From: Clostridiaceae bacterium
GTDB taxonomy: Bacteria; Bacillota; Clostridia; Lachnospirales; Lachnospiraceae
Direction of reading: 5' to 3'
Length of the DNA stretch: 64,000 nucleotides
Assembly: GCA_902362725.1 (NCBI GenBank)
Contig: CABIXM010000013.1
Location: 14,254 to 78,253 of the forward strand
Shown: piece by piece, positions 1 to 9,031 of the stretch
Position numbering within the stretch: position 1 is the stretch's first letter
Layout: every line of letters starts with the position of its first letter
The notes under the pieces: model-generated
Databases searched by the model: none
What the model saw: only the letters and a program-made list of their open reading frames with translations
Told to the model about the DNA's origin: nothing
Position numbers and translations under genes: made by a program

Positions 1-1095
1 AATCATGCCTTTGTGGTCTGCACCCACATAGACAAGTCGCACATTCATAATCACATTATCTGGTCGGCGGTCAATGCGGATTGTGACCGAAAATTCCGCA
101 ACTTTTGGGGCAGCACCAGAGCCGTCCGGCGCTTGAGTGATACCATCTGTATCGAGAACGGATTGTCCATTGTGGAGAATCCAAAACCCCACGGAAAAAG
201 CTACAACAAGTGGCTGGGCGAACAGGCTAAGCCCTCCCATCGGGAACAGTTGCGGGTGATGATTGACCGTGCGCTGGAGCAAAAGCCCGCTGATTTTGAC
301 GCATTGTTGAAACTGCTTATAGAAATGGGCTGTGAAGTATCCCGGCGCGGGAAAGCAATCCGGCTCAAAGCGCCCGGCTGGAAGAATGTAGCCCGCATGG
401 ATGACAAGCTGGGGGCCGGGTACAGTGAAGCAGAAATCCGTGCGGTGCTGGCCGGTGAAAAACAGCACACGCCCCGTAAGAAATCCATCGTGCAGCCGGA
501 GCCGCCAAAGGTCAATCTGCTGGTGGACATTCAGGCAAAATTGCAGGCTGGGAAAGGCGCTGGGTATGCGCGATGGGCTAAAGTTTTTAATCTGAAACAA
601 ATGGCGCAGACCATGAATTACCTGTCAGAGAACAATCTGCTGGAGTATGCGGTTTTGGAAGAAAAGGCTGCGGCTGCCACGGCACATCACAATGATCTTT
701 CGGCGCAGATCAAAGCGGCTGAAAAGCGCATGGCAGAGATCGCTGTTCTGCGTACTCACATCGTAAATTATGCCAAGACCCGCGAGACCTATGTGGCATA
801 CCGCAAGGCGGGTTATTCTCGAAAATTTCGGGAGGAACATGAGGAAGAAATCCTGCTCCATCAGGCGGCAAAAAATGCCTTTGACGAGATGGGGGTGAAG
901 AAGCTGCCCAAGGTTAAGGACTTGCAAGCTGAGTATTCCAAACTGCTGGAGGAAAAGAAGAAAACCTATGCCGAGTACCGGCGCTCCCGTGAAGAAATGC
1001 GGGAGCTTTTAACGGCAAAGGCAAATGTAGATCGAGTGCTGAAAATGGAGGTAGAACAGGATGTTGAAAAAGAAAAAGACCACGGCCAGCGGTAA
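1..1095 (+). CDS. Relaxase/mobilization nuclease, C-terminal part (gene begins before window)
   Basis: The frame is open from base 1, so the start lies to the left. The first residues carry the HUH-type metal site (HIDKSHIHNHI), in which three histidines bind the metal used to nick oriT; the catalytic Tyr would be upstream or nearby. The remainder (about residues 90-360) is Lys/Glu-rich and predicted helical and coiled-coil, as is usual for the C-terminal half of relaxases of Tn1549-like conjugative elements. It would nick and pilot the element DNA during conjugation. It is the only conjugation gene in the window, so transfer genes should lie further left. Family assignment is firm; the exact Mob class is not resolved. 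Confidence 0.9.
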   Translation, partial: NHAFVVCTHIDKSHIHNHIIWSAVNADCDRKFRNFWGSTRAVRRLSDTICIENGLSIVENPKPHGKSYNKWLGEQAKPSHREQLRVMIDRALEQKPADFDALLKLLIEMGCEVSRRGKAIRLKAPGWKNVARMDDKLGAGYSEAEIRAVLAGEKQHTPRKKSIVQPEPPKVNLLVDIQAKLQAGKGAGYARWAKVFNLKQMAQTMNYLSENNLLEYAVLEEKAAAATAHHNDLSAQIKAAEKRMAEIAVLRTHIVNYAKTRETYVAYRKAGYSRKFREEHEEEILLHQAAKNAFDEMGVKKLPKVKDLQAEYSKLLEEKKKTYAEYRRSREEMRELLTAKANVDRVLKMEVEQDVEKEKDHGQR

Positions 1096-1314
1096 GCTGG
1101 TCCTGGTCAAAAGCGTTCGCAGAACGCGCAGCCACAGAATGAAATTCTGTGTTCAAAGGGGCTTGGGGGCGCTGCCCTCAACAAGCAAGCGGAGAGGAAA
1201 ATCACGGAGGGATTTTCTTCTCTGCGGGCCTGTGTGTATTAACACAGGCATTGCTTGCCAGTATTATCCCGAATCAGAATAATTTCGGAATAACCACCGT
1301 TCTCGCTATTCCGC

Positions 1315-1440
1315 ATGATGGAGGTAGCGGGCGTCACCGAGGAACTGAAAGCCTGTGACCCTATGCGCTGGGTGGGGCTGATGAACATGCTGAAGGCGCA
1401 GGCGGAGGAAGTTATTTTTCAAGAGTTGATTTCCGCATGA
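1315..1440 (+). pseudogene. TnpV-like transposon protein, C-terminal remnant
   Basis: A 41-codon open stretch starting RMMEVAGVTEELKA and ending in a stop matches, from memory, the C-terminal end of the small TnpV proteins found beside large serine recombinases in clostridial transposons (pattern EGVTExLKAxDPMxWVxxMNxxKAQAEEIIxxELIY). The N-terminal two thirds is missing: the upstream in-frame sequence hits a stop at about 1291. It is therefore a fragment, left by rearrangement or cargo insertion between the relaxase and the AraC/ECF cassette. The 220 bases between the relaxase stop and this remnant contain no gene I can support. Confidence 0.6.
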
Positions 1441-1455
1441 GATTTTAGGCATAAG

Positions 1456-1499
1456 AAAGGCCGGGATTTTGCTGACAAGTGGCAAATCCCGGCTTTGTT
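1456..1499. terminator. Bidirectional intrinsic terminator
   Basis: Arms AAAGGCCGGGATTT (1456-1469) and AAATCCCGGCTTT (1484-1496) form a strong GC-centred stem with A/T flanks on both sides. It lies directly after the AraC gene on the minus strand and after the TnpV remnant on the plus strand. Confidence 0.75.
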
Positions 1500-1500
1500 C

Positions 1501-2496
1501 TTATCGGTTTTCCAAATTCTTTGACCGCCGGTATTCCAGCGGAGAAAAGCCAAACTGCTTTTTGAACACGGCGGCAAATTTCCCTTGATTAGAGTAGCCG
1601 ACCTGTTCTGATATTTCGGCAATCGGACGCTTTGTGTCCGAAAGAAGTCTTGCGGCTTCGTTCATGCGGATTTCCCGCAGCCAGGTGGATATATTCTGTC
1701 CATATACGCCTCTAAAATAATTTTTCAGGCTGGTTTCACTGACCGAAAATCGTTCTGCAATCTGTCTTACAGGGATGTGCTGGCGAAGGTCATCAGAAAG
1801 GATTTGTGCCGCCCTTTTTGCAATTTCAACCTGTGTTTCCGTGTAGAAGCCGCAAGTTTTCGGAGGCCGGATTTCCATGTTAAGAAGCCGGTGGAGAAGT
1901 TCAAGAGTATAGATTTGCAAATGGAAGGCCGAGGGTCTTTCGGATAGCCGCCAGAGTTTTTGAAATATATTTTCCAGCTCGCTGTCCGCTTCGTTGATAT
2001 ATGTTTTATGGTTGCCACAATAACTTTTTTCCAGCGTAGGGAGGTCAAGTGAAAAAGATTTCAAAAGTTCACCGCAGGACTGTAAAAGAAGTGACAGGTC
2101 AAAATATATTTTTATCCCCTGATATTGCTTCGTAGGAAAGATATATTCTTTCTGTGCGGTCTGTTCACTGACACAAAAATCATTTTCCTTCAGGTAAATG
2201 TAAGAGCCGTCATCCAGAAGCAATTCACTTCTGCCTGAAACGCAATAGTTAATCAGCAAAGGCTTTAGATTTGAATTTTCATCCGACTCCGGCCATACGG
2301 GAGCATTTACAAAAATAAAAGCCAAAGTCAGCCCCGGAAAGAGCGTATGGAATGTCATGCGTCCCTTGCCATCTGCCCGATCCAAAAGCAATGTGCTGCT
2401 ATTTGGACTGTTTTTCAAAGTCACATCAGAAACAGTATCGCTGTTTTCTAAAATGCTGTATATCATATCACGCAACTGCTTCGCCCCTTTCATCAC
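1501..2496 (-). CDS. AraC-family transcriptional regulator of the siderophore/metal uptake cassette
   Basis: 331 aa. The N-terminal ~210 residues resemble a cupin-like effector-binding domain. The last ~100 residues hold two helix-turn-helix motifs, the first around IPVRQIAERFSVSETSLKNY and the second around ISEQVGYSNQGKFAAVFKKQ, ending FGFSPLEYRRS, the classic AraC/XylS signature. It is transcribed divergently from the ECF/ABC importer genes across a 192-bp gap. In the yersiniabactin system the analogous regulator YbtA senses the ferri-siderophore and activates uptake genes; a similar role here is inference from synteny. The ligand is unknown. Confidence 0.88.
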   Translation of the reverse strand: MMKGAKQLRDMIYSILENSDTVSDVTLKNSPNSSTLLLDRADGKGRMTFHTLFPGLTLAFIFVNAPVWPESDENSNLKPLLINYCVSGRSELLLDDGSYIYLKENDFCVSEQTAQKEYIFPTKQYQGIKIYFDLSLLLQSCGELLKSFSLDLPTLEKSYCGNHKTYINEADSELENIFQKLWRLSERPSAFHLQIYTLELLHRLLNMEIRPPKTCGFYTETQVEIAKRAAQILSDDLRQHIPVRQIAERFSVSETSLKNYFRGVYGQNISTWLREIRMNEAARLLSDTKRPIAEISEQVGYSNQGKFAAVFKKQFGFSPLEYRRSKNLENR

Positions 2497-2640
2497 ACAA
2501 AATCGTTAATATTATTATACCCGCGAGAAAATTCACGGTCAATGGATATGCTGGCAAAACGAAAAAACTCCTTGCTATACGGGCCTAAAATACTGATATG
2601 TGCATAGAAGCATAATTGAATATGTGCTACCATTAGAATT

Positions 2641-2658
2641 GGTTAGCGAGATCTAACC
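2641..2658. promoter_or_regulatory. Palindromic operator, DtxR-like half sites
   Basis: GGTTAGCGAGATCTAACC is a perfect 6-bp inverted repeat (GGTTAG/CTAACC) with a 6-bp spacer, 30 bp upstream of the S-component start. The half sites equal the core of the DtxR/IdeR consensus, where they are almost adjacent. A DtxR-family gene closes the same operon, so metal-dependent autoregulation is the simplest reading. A possible -10 (TAGAAT, 2634-2639) lies just upstream. Confidence 0.55.
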
Positions 2659-2688
2659 GAGAAAGCAATCATGTTAGGAGGTTTCGCA

Positions 2689-3270
2689 ATGAACAACAAA
2701 TTGCAAGGAAAGGATCTCATCAATATCGGTATTTTCACGGCGATTTATTTTATCGTCATTTTCGCTGCGGCGTCCATCGGTTTTATCCCGATTTTCATTC
2801 CGCTTATCAGCGTGATCGTGCCGCTTGTGGGCGGTATTCCGATGATGTTGTTCTTCTCCAAAATCAAAAAATTCGGTATGCTTACCATCTGCGGGGTGCT
2901 GCTCGGTATCATTATGTTGCTGACCGGCATGGGCTGGTGGTGCATCCCTACCGGGCTGATTTTCGGGCTGATTTCCGATTTTATGATGAAAGCCTGTGAC
3001 TACAAGAACGCCAAGCGTGAAGTGCTGATCCACGGCGTTTTTTCCATGTGGGTAATCGGGGCGTTTATTCCCATCGTTGTGACGCGTGACGCTTACTACC
3101 AGAGCCTGCTCCCCGGCTACGGTCAGGAATATGCCGACACGCTCATGGCTTATATGCCAGACTGGATTTTGCCGGCACTGCTTATTGCTGCTTTCGTCAG
3201 TGGTCTTGTCGGCGGCCTGATCGGACAGAAGATTTTCAAAAAGCACTTTGAGCGGGCGGGAATTGTGTAA
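2689..3270 (+). CDS. MptD/Trep_Strep-family ECF transporter S component
   Basis: 193 aa, very hydrophobic with five to six predicted membrane segments. It belongs to the Trep_Strep/MptD family of putative substrate-binding (S) components of energy-coupling-factor importers. An ATG at 2671 is possible, but AGGAGG at 2676-2681 sits 7 nt before ATG 2689, so 2689 is chosen. It would bind the substrate in the membrane and dock onto the T and A components encoded next, whose start overlaps this stop codon by 1 nt. In siderophore loci such as equibactin, this trio is thought to import a metal complex or an associated ligand. The substrate cannot be read from the sequence. Confidence 0.85.
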   Translation: MNNKLQGKDLINIGIFTAIYFIVIFAAASIGFIPIFIPLISVIVPLVGGIPMMLFFSKIKKFGMLTICGVLLGIIMLLTGMGWWCIPTGLIFGLISDFMMKACDYKNAKREVLIHGVFSMWVIGAFIPIVVTRDAYYQSLLPGYGQEYADTLMAYMPDWILPALLIAAFVSGLVGGLIGQKIFKKHFERAGIV

Positions 3271-4007
3271 TGAGCCGCGAACTTCTTGCAAGTCAAAAAA
3301 ACAATAGCGGAATTTTATTAGACCCCCGGACAAAACTGGCGGTACTGATTACCATAGCTGTCTTTATTTTAGGCGGTTCGTATGAAGGTATCATGCAGTA
3401 TTACATCATCGTGTTGGCGGCGATCCCGCTGTTACTTTTGTCAGCGGCCAGAAAATGGAAAGGCGCTGTTCTCTATATCCTGATTTTTGGAGGCAGTCTG
3501 TGCCTGGAAATGTTCGGCATGTCCCGACTGACCGGCGTAGCAAACTACATCGCAGTAGCCGTCGTTGGTATTCTTCTGCGGTTCACCCCCAGCGTGGTCA
3601 TGGGATATTTCGTGGTAACTACAACCACGGTCAGCGAATTTGTTGCAGCGATGGAACGACTCCACCTGCCGCAGCAGATTACCATTCCCATGTCCGTGAT
3701 GTTCCGTTTCTTTCCCACGGTTGCGGAAGAATGGAGCGCCATTGGGGACGCCATGCGGATGCGTGGCGTCCGCTTTGGCGGTGGTAAAGCTGGTACGATT
3801 TTAGAGTATCGGATTGTTCCCATGATGATCTGCTCCGTCAAAATCGGGGAGGAACTGTCCCAGGCAGCCCTTACGCGGGGATTGGGAGGCCCGGTAAAAC
3901 GGACGAATATCTGTAAGCTGGGTTTTCATGTGCAGGATGTTATTTTCCTGCTGATCTGTCTGGGAGCATTTGCAGCGCAAATCTATGTGCTTGCCGCAAG
4001 GGGGTGA
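3270..4007 (+). CDS. ECF transporter transmembrane (T) component, EcfT/CbiQ family
   Basis: 245 aa with about five membrane helices and the two Ala-Arg-Gly type coupling segments of EcfT proteins (MRMRGVRFGGG near residue 165 and LTRGLGGPVKR near 205). These helices contact the ATPases. It starts on the overlapping TAATG with the S-component gene and is followed directly by the ATPase gene, so the trio is translationally coupled. It transmits ATP-driven conformational change to the S component. Clear family match; partner specificity (a dedicated, group I type module) is inferred from the adjacent genes. Confidence 0.88.
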   Translation: MSRELLASQKNNSGILLDPRTKLAVLITIAVFILGGSYEGIMQYYIIVLAAIPLLLLSAARKWKGAVLYILIFGGSLCLEMFGMSRLTGVANYIAVAVVGILLRFTPSVVMGYFVVTTTTVSEFVAAMERLHLPQQITIPMSVMFRFFPTVAEEWSAIGDAMRMRGVRFGGGKAGTILEYRIVPMMICSVKIGEELSQAALTRGLGGPVKRTNICKLGFHVQDVIFLLICLGAFAAQIYVLAARG

Positions 4008-4012
4008 AGGAA

Positions 4013-5527
4013 ATGATTGAATGTCAAGATGTGTCCTTTTCTTATCCTGCCAGTACCCTTCCCGACAGTGAGAGGCAGGCCGGTGGCGCTTTGAAACATA
4101 TTTCCTGCACCATTGAGGACGGTTCTTTTGTCCTGCTCTGCGGGACTTCCGGCTGTGGGAAAACAACCATGACCCGGTTGTTTAACGGCTTGATCCCCCA
4201 TTATCATGAGGGGACTTATACCGGCTCCGTCTATCTGGATGGAAAGGATACCCGTGACCTGTCACTGTTTGATATTTCTCTGAAAGTCGGTTCTGTATTT
4301 CAAAATCCGCGTTCTCAGTTTTTCAATGTGGACACGACCAGCGAACTGGCTTTCGGCCCAGAGAATCACGGCATAGCGGAAGATCTTGTGCGTGACCGTG
4401 TAAAGCGTGTAGCTGCACAGCTAAAGTTGGAGCCGCTGCTTGATAGAAGTATTTTTTCTTTGTCCGGCGGTGAAAAGCAAAAAATCGCCTGCGGATCGGC
4501 AGCGGCGATTGACCCGGATATTTATGTGCTTGATGAGCCATCATCCAACCTTGACGCATACGCTATCGCTGATTTTCGACAGCTACTCTTTACTTTGAAA
4601 TCGCAGGGAAAGACCATCATCATCTCTGAACATCGGCTGTATTATCTGTCCGGCCTCTTTGACCGTGTCCTGTACCTAAAAGATGGAGAAATCGAAGGTG
4701 ATTATACAGCAGAGGAATTTTGCGGCCTGTCGGCAAGACAGCGCGATGATATGGGATTGCGCCCTCTTGATCTTGCGGGGCTTTCAGAAGTTGTAGGCAC
4801 GCCGCAGAGAATGAATGAGGCGGTTTGGACGATAAAGAATGTGTCCTTCGCCTATAAGCATGAGCCGGAAACCTTGCATATAACGGAAACCTCTTTCCCA
4901 TCCGGCAGCGCCACGGCCATCATCGGACATAATGGTGCGGGAAAATCCACCTTTGCCCGGTGCCTCTGCGGGTTGGAAAAGCACTTCAAAGGAACGGTGC
5001 AGGATCAGAGCAAGAACTATTCCAGAAAAGAACGATTGAAACTCTGTTATATGGTCATGCAGGATGTAAACCACCAGCTCTTTACCGAAAGTGTTCTGGA
5101 TGAAATTCTGCTCAGTATGAGAACTGAGGATAAGCAGAGGGCAAGAGAAATCTTGCAGGAGATGGACCTGCTGCCTTATGAGGACTGCCACCCGATGGGA
5201 CTGTCCGGCGGCCAAAAGCAGCGCGTGGCGGTTGCCTCTGCGATTGCTTCGGAGCGCCCTTTGATTTTATTCGATGAACCGACCAGCGGCCTTGACCTGT
5301 TTCACATGAGGCAGGTTGCCAATGTTGTTAATCAGGTGGCGAATACTGGAAGAACTGCGCTTGTGGTAACGCATGACCCGGAATTTATTCTACGCTGCTG
5401 CAATTATGTCCTTCACTTAGAAAACGGGCAAATTCAGGAAAGTTATTCCATAGAGGACAGCGATGGCCGAAAACGCCTACTAAAGTTTTTTCTGAGTGAT
5501 ATGAAGAAGGAGGTGTCCACAGAATGA
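4013..5527 (+). CDS. ECF-type ABC ATPase with two fused nucleotide-binding domains
   Basis: 504 aa, two ABC ATPase domains in tandem. Domain 1 has Walker A GTSGCGKT, signature LSGGEKQ and Walker B IYVLDEPSSNLD. Domain 2 has Walker A GHNGAGKST, signature LSGGQKQR and Walker B LILFDEPTSGLD. All catalytic residues appear intact in both halves, so this is an EcfA-EcfA' fusion powering the S/T pair upstream. ATG 4013 follows a GGGGGTGAAGG ribosome site; an in-frame GTG at 4004 overlapping the previous stop is the alternative start. The end overlaps the next gene's ATG by 4 nt. Confidence 0.9.
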   Translation: MIECQDVSFSYPASTLPDSERQAGGALKHISCTIEDGSFVLLCGTSGCGKTTMTRLFNGLIPHYHEGTYTGSVYLDGKDTRDLSLFDISLKVGSVFQNPRSQFFNVDTTSELAFGPENHGIAEDLVRDRVKRVAAQLKLEPLLDRSIFSLSGGEKQKIACGSAAAIDPDIYVLDEPSSNLDAYAIADFRQLLFTLKSQGKTIIISEHRLYYLSGLFDRVLYLKDGEIEGDYTAEEFCGLSARQRDDMGLRPLDLAGLSEVVGTPQRMNEAVWTIKNVSFAYKHEPETLHITETSFPSGSATAIIGHNGAGKSTFARCLCGLEKHFKGTVQDQSKNYSRKERLKLCYMVMQDVNHQLFTESVLDEILLSMRTEDKQRAREILQEMDLLPYEDCHPMGLSGGQKQRVAVASAIASERPLILFDEPTSGLDLFHMRQVANVVNQVANTGRTALVVTHDPEFILRCCNYVLHLENGQIQESYSIEDSDGRKRLLKFFLSDMKKEVSTE

Positions 5528-7269
5528 AGGAGGAAAAGAAAGAGTCGCCCATAGGCGTCTTATGGGGATGGGGCAAGCCCTATCATGGAAAATTCATCGG
5601 CAGTGTTATCCTTGCGGTATTAGGCGTGGCCTGCCAGATGGTGCCCTATTTCTGCGTGGCGAATATTGTCACAATGATGTTGTCTGGGGAACAGAATTTT
5701 TCCCGCTATGTGACCGCTGGTATTATTGCATTGTGCGGCTACTTTGGGAAAGTGTTGTTTTCCAGTCTTTCTACAACGATTTCCCACACGGCGACCTATT
5801 ACACGCTGCGCGATCTGCGAGAGAATATCACCGCAAAGCTGGCCCGCGTCCCGATGGGGACGATTTTAGATACTCCGTCCGGCCAGTACAAAACGACGAT
5901 TGTTGACCGGGTTGAAGGCATGGAATCGACCTTCGCACACCTGCTCCCGGAAATGACCGCAAATGTGCTGGTGCCTTTGGTGATTGTCGTATATCTGTTC
6001 GTTATGGACTGGCGCATGGCGCTCCTGTCCCTTGTTACGCTGGTGGTGGGCCTTGCTGTCATGTCCGCCGGTATGAAGAATTATCCCGTCAAATGGGAGG
6101 GCGCGGTTAAAGCGGGAAAGCAGATGGCAAACGCCATTGTAGAATACATCGGCGGGATTGAGGTGGTAAAAGCGTTCAGCCAGTCCGCCGGTTCCTACAA
6201 AAAATATTCTGACGCGGTGAATTATAACGCCAACTATTATGTGGACTGGATGCGTGAAAACCAGAAAACCATGAGCGCCTACAACGCCATCCTGCCCTCA
6301 GTGCTAATCTGCGTGCTGCCCTGCGGCTTCGCGTTCTGGCTCTCCGGCAGTCTGGAGCTTTCCACCTTCCTGTCCATTGTGATTTTCTCGCTGGGGCTGA
6401 TCGGGCCGATTATTGCGGCCTTTACCTTTACGGACGATTTGGCTGTACTGGGGACAAATGTGGAAGAAATCAGCCAGCTTCTGAACGCCGAAGAACTGAA
6501 CCATAAAGAAACGCCGATCAAGCTGGAAGATACCGGCATTTCTCTCAGGTCTGTGTCGTTTTCCTATGACGGGACAACAGAGGTTTTGCATGATGTGAAT
6601 CTCGCCATCCACCCCGGAACCATGACCGCCCTTGTAGGGCCATCCGGCTCCGGCAAGTCTACGGTGGCGAAGCTGATTGCCGGGTATTGGGATGTTACAT
6701 CCGGCAGCATTACCCTCGGCGGCCATGAGCTGAAGGATATGCCGCTGTCTGAAATTGCAGACCAGATTTCCTATGTATCTCAGGATAACTACCTGTTTAA
6801 CCGCAGTATCCGGGAGAATATCCGCATGGGAAGACCCAGTGCCACGGACGCAGAGGTGGAGCAGGCAGCCAAACAAAGCGGCTGCGACGCCTTTATCCGC
6901 AAGCTGGATAATGGCTATGATACGGTTGTCGGCAGCGCCGGTTCCCATCTTTCCGGCGGTGAACGCCAGCGGATTGCCATCGCCCGCGCCATGCTGAAAA
7001 ATGCGCCGGTTGTCATTTTGGACGAGGCAACTGCCTATATCGACCCAGAGAATGAGGCGCTGGTGCAGAAAGCCATTTCCACTTTAACTGTCGGCAAGAC
7101 CCTGATTGTGATCGCACACCGGCTGTCTACCATTGTTGGCGCAGATAACATCGTTGTGGTGAAGGATGGAACCATCCACGCACAGGGTACGCATGAGAAG
7201 CTGCTGGAAACCTGCCCCCTCTACCGGGATATGTGGCAGGCGCACATCGGCGCGAAAGACCAGATGTAA
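5524..7269 (+). CDS. ABC transporter permease/ATPase, YbtP-like half-transporter
   Basis: 581 aa. An N-terminal exporter-type six-helix membrane domain (about residues 15-305) is followed by an ATPase domain with Walker A GPSGSGKST, signature LSGGERQ, Walker B VVILDEATAYID and H-loop AHRLST. Although the fold is that of exporters, pairs of this type beside siderophore genes (YbtP/YbtQ of yersiniabactin, EqbK/EqbL of equibactin) are importers of the ferric siderophore. It starts inside the end of the ATPase gene (4-nt overlap) and is followed 14 nt later by its likely partner. The siderophore role is inference from synteny; plain drug export is the alternative. Confidence 0.85.
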   Translation: MKEEKKESPIGVLWGWGKPYHGKFIGSVILAVLGVACQMVPYFCVANIVTMMLSGEQNFSRYVTAGIIALCGYFGKVLFSSLSTTISHTATYYTLRDLRENITAKLARVPMGTILDTPSGQYKTTIVDRVEGMESTFAHLLPEMTANVLVPLVIVVYLFVMDWRMALLSLVTLVVGLAVMSAGMKNYPVKWEGAVKAGKQMANAIVEYIGGIEVVKAFSQSAGSYKKYSDAVNYNANYYVDWMRENQKTMSAYNAILPSVLICVLPCGFAFWLSGSLELSTFLSIVIFSLGLIGPIIAAFTFTDDLAVLGTNVEEISQLLNAEELNHKETPIKLEDTGISLRSVSFSYDGTTEVLHDVNLAIHPGTMTALVGPSGSGKSTVAKLIAGYWDVTSGSITLGGHELKDMPLSEIADQISYVSQDNYLFNRSIRENIRMGRPSATDAEVEQAAKQSGCDAFIRKLDNGYDTVVGSAGSHLSGGERQRIAIARAMLKNAPVVILDEATAYIDPENEALVQKAISTLTVGKTLIVIAHRLSTIVGADNIVVVKDGTIHAQGTHEKLLETCPLYRDMWQAHIGAKDQM

Positions 7270-7283
7270 GGGGGTGTTGTCAG

Positions 7284-9020
7284 ATGTATGGAACATTGAA
7301 AAAAATCTTTGCTTTTGCAGGCAGCAAAAAGGAGCTTCTAAAAAAATCCCTGTTATTCTCATTCCTGTCCGGGCTGTTTTCAGCCATGCAGTTTGCCGCC
7401 CTCTTTGTGGTAATTGGTGCACTGGTATCTGACAACCGGGACGGAAAGTTTATCTGGCTTTCGCTGGGGATTATGGCCGTTTCCCTCATTGGGCGTATCA
7501 TCACGACCTATTTTTCCACGATGGAGCAGACGGAAACCGGCTATTGCATGGTGGCGGAAAAGCGTATCCACATCGGAGATCGGCTGCGCTACATCCCGAT
7601 GGGCTACTTCAACAAGAATAGTATCGGGAATATTACCGCCATTGTCACAACAACTTTGGGTGATGTAGAGAACTCAGCAGCCCGTGTCCTGGTGTCAGTG
7701 CTGGGCGGTTTTTTCAACTCGGTTGCCCTCGTCATCGTCCTGTTGGTATTTGACTGGCGGATCGGTCTTGTGGCCGCTGCCGGTGTCCTGATTTACCTTG
7801 CGGCGGCGGAACTGGCGCTTCGCAAATCTGCCGCGCTTAGCGGGGTACGCCAGCACACACAGGAGTCCCTTGTGGAGTCTGTGTTGGAGTACATTCAGGG
7901 GATGGGGATTGTCAAAGCATTTGGACTGGAACGGGACAGCACGCAGTCTATCGGCAGTGCAATTAAGGCGAGCTGCCGAGATAACCTGAAATTGACAAAG
8001 GCCAGCGTTCCCTATGACGCTATCAAACAGGCTGTTGTCCGGGTGTTCAGCGTCCTGTTGCTTTTGGCCTCGGTCTGGTTCTGGCTGGACGGCTCCCTGC
8101 CGCTGGCCTACGGTCTGATTTTGGTGATTGCTTCTTTCATGGTGTTCAACGATTTGGAGAACGCCGGGAATATGGCCTCTTTGCTGCAAATGCTGGCGGC
8201 CTCGATGGATACGGCAAACTCCATTGATGACACGCCGGTAATGGACGAGAAAGGCGCTGATATTACGCCGAAGTCCAGCGAGATCGTGTTTAACAAGGTG
8301 GATTTTTCCTACGCAGACCGTAAGATATTAGATCAGGTCAGCTTTACCATTCCCGAAAAAACGACTACGGCCATTGTCGGCCCTTCCGGGGCAGGAAAGA
8401 CAACGATGTGCAACCTGATTGCCCGTTTTTGGGATGTGAATGCCGGGAAGATTACCATAGGCGGTACGGATGTACGGGATTTTAAGCTGGACAGCCTGAT
8501 GAAGAATATCTCGATGGTGTTCCAGAGCGTATACCTCTTTGCAGATACGATTGAGAACAATATCAAGTTTGGCTGCCCGGACGCCACCCATGAGCAGGTG
8601 GTTGAGGCGGCGAAGAAGGCTTGCTGCCATGACTTTATTTCTGCCCTGCCGGATGGCTATGACACTGTGATTGGCGAGGGAGGCGGTACTTTGTCCGGCG
8701 GCGAGAAACAGCGGATTTCCATCGCCCGCGCCATGCTGAAGGACGCACCTATCATCATTTTGGACGAGGCAACAAGCAGCGTTGACCCGGAGAATGAGGA
8801 TGAATTGCAGCGGGCTATCGAGGCATTGACCCATGACAAGACCATCATCATGATTGCCCACCGTCTGAAAACCGTCCGCAACGCCGATCAGATCCTTGTA
8901 CTGGACAACGCTCATATCGTCCAGCGCGGCACTCATGCGGAGCTGATCCAGCAAAAGGGCCTGTATGCCGATTTTGTATCGGCCAGACAGGAGGCCATCG
9001 GCTGGAAGCTGGCTCAGTAA
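7284..9020 (+). CDS. ABC transporter permease/ATPase, YbtQ-like half-transporter
   Basis: 578 aa, same architecture as the preceding gene: membrane domain to about residue 300, then ATPase with Walker A GPSGAGKTT, signature LSGGEKQR, Walker B IIILDEATSSVD and H-loop AHRLKT. Both sites of the presumed heterodimer therefore look catalytically complete, unlike the asymmetric exporter at 28.6-32.2 kb. ATG 7284 follows AAGGGGGTG and is preferred to the upstream in-frame start at 7233, which would overlap the previous gene by 37 nt. With its neighbour it completes an equibactin/yersiniabactin-type import pair. Confidence 0.85.
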   Translation: MYGTLKKIFAFAGSKKELLKKSLLFSFLSGLFSAMQFAALFVVIGALVSDNRDGKFIWLSLGIMAVSLIGRIITTYFSTMEQTETGYCMVAEKRIHIGDRLRYIPMGYFNKNSIGNITAIVTTTLGDVENSAARVLVSVLGGFFNSVALVIVLLVFDWRIGLVAAAGVLIYLAAAELALRKSAALSGVRQHTQESLVESVLEYIQGMGIVKAFGLERDSTQSIGSAIKASCRDNLKLTKASVPYDAIKQAVVRVFSVLLLLASVWFWLDGSLPLAYGLILVIASFMVFNDLENAGNMASLLQMLAASMDTANSIDDTPVMDEKGADITPKSSEIVFNKVDFSYADRKILDQVSFTIPEKTTTAIVGPSGAGKTTMCNLIARFWDVNAGKITIGGTDVRDFKLDSLMKNISMVFQSVYLFADTIENNIKFGCPDATHEQVVEAAKKACCHDFISALPDGYDTVIGEGGGTLSGGEKQRISIARAMLKDAPIIILDEATSSVDPENEDELQRAIEALTHDKTIIMIAHRLKTVRNADQILVLDNAHIVQRGTHAELIQQKGLYADFVSARQEAIGWKLAQ

Positions 9021-9031
9021 AGGAGGTTCAG

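Noticed and set aside
1149..1358. 69-codon frame between relaxase and TnpV remnant
   Set aside because: No ribosome site or homology, and it overlaps the better supported TnpV fragment in another frame.
2674..3333. 219-codon minus-strand frame opposite the ECF S component
   Set aside because: Low-complexity, His/Asn-rich product with no domain. It is the antisense shadow of a clear membrane protein gene with ribosome site and operon context.
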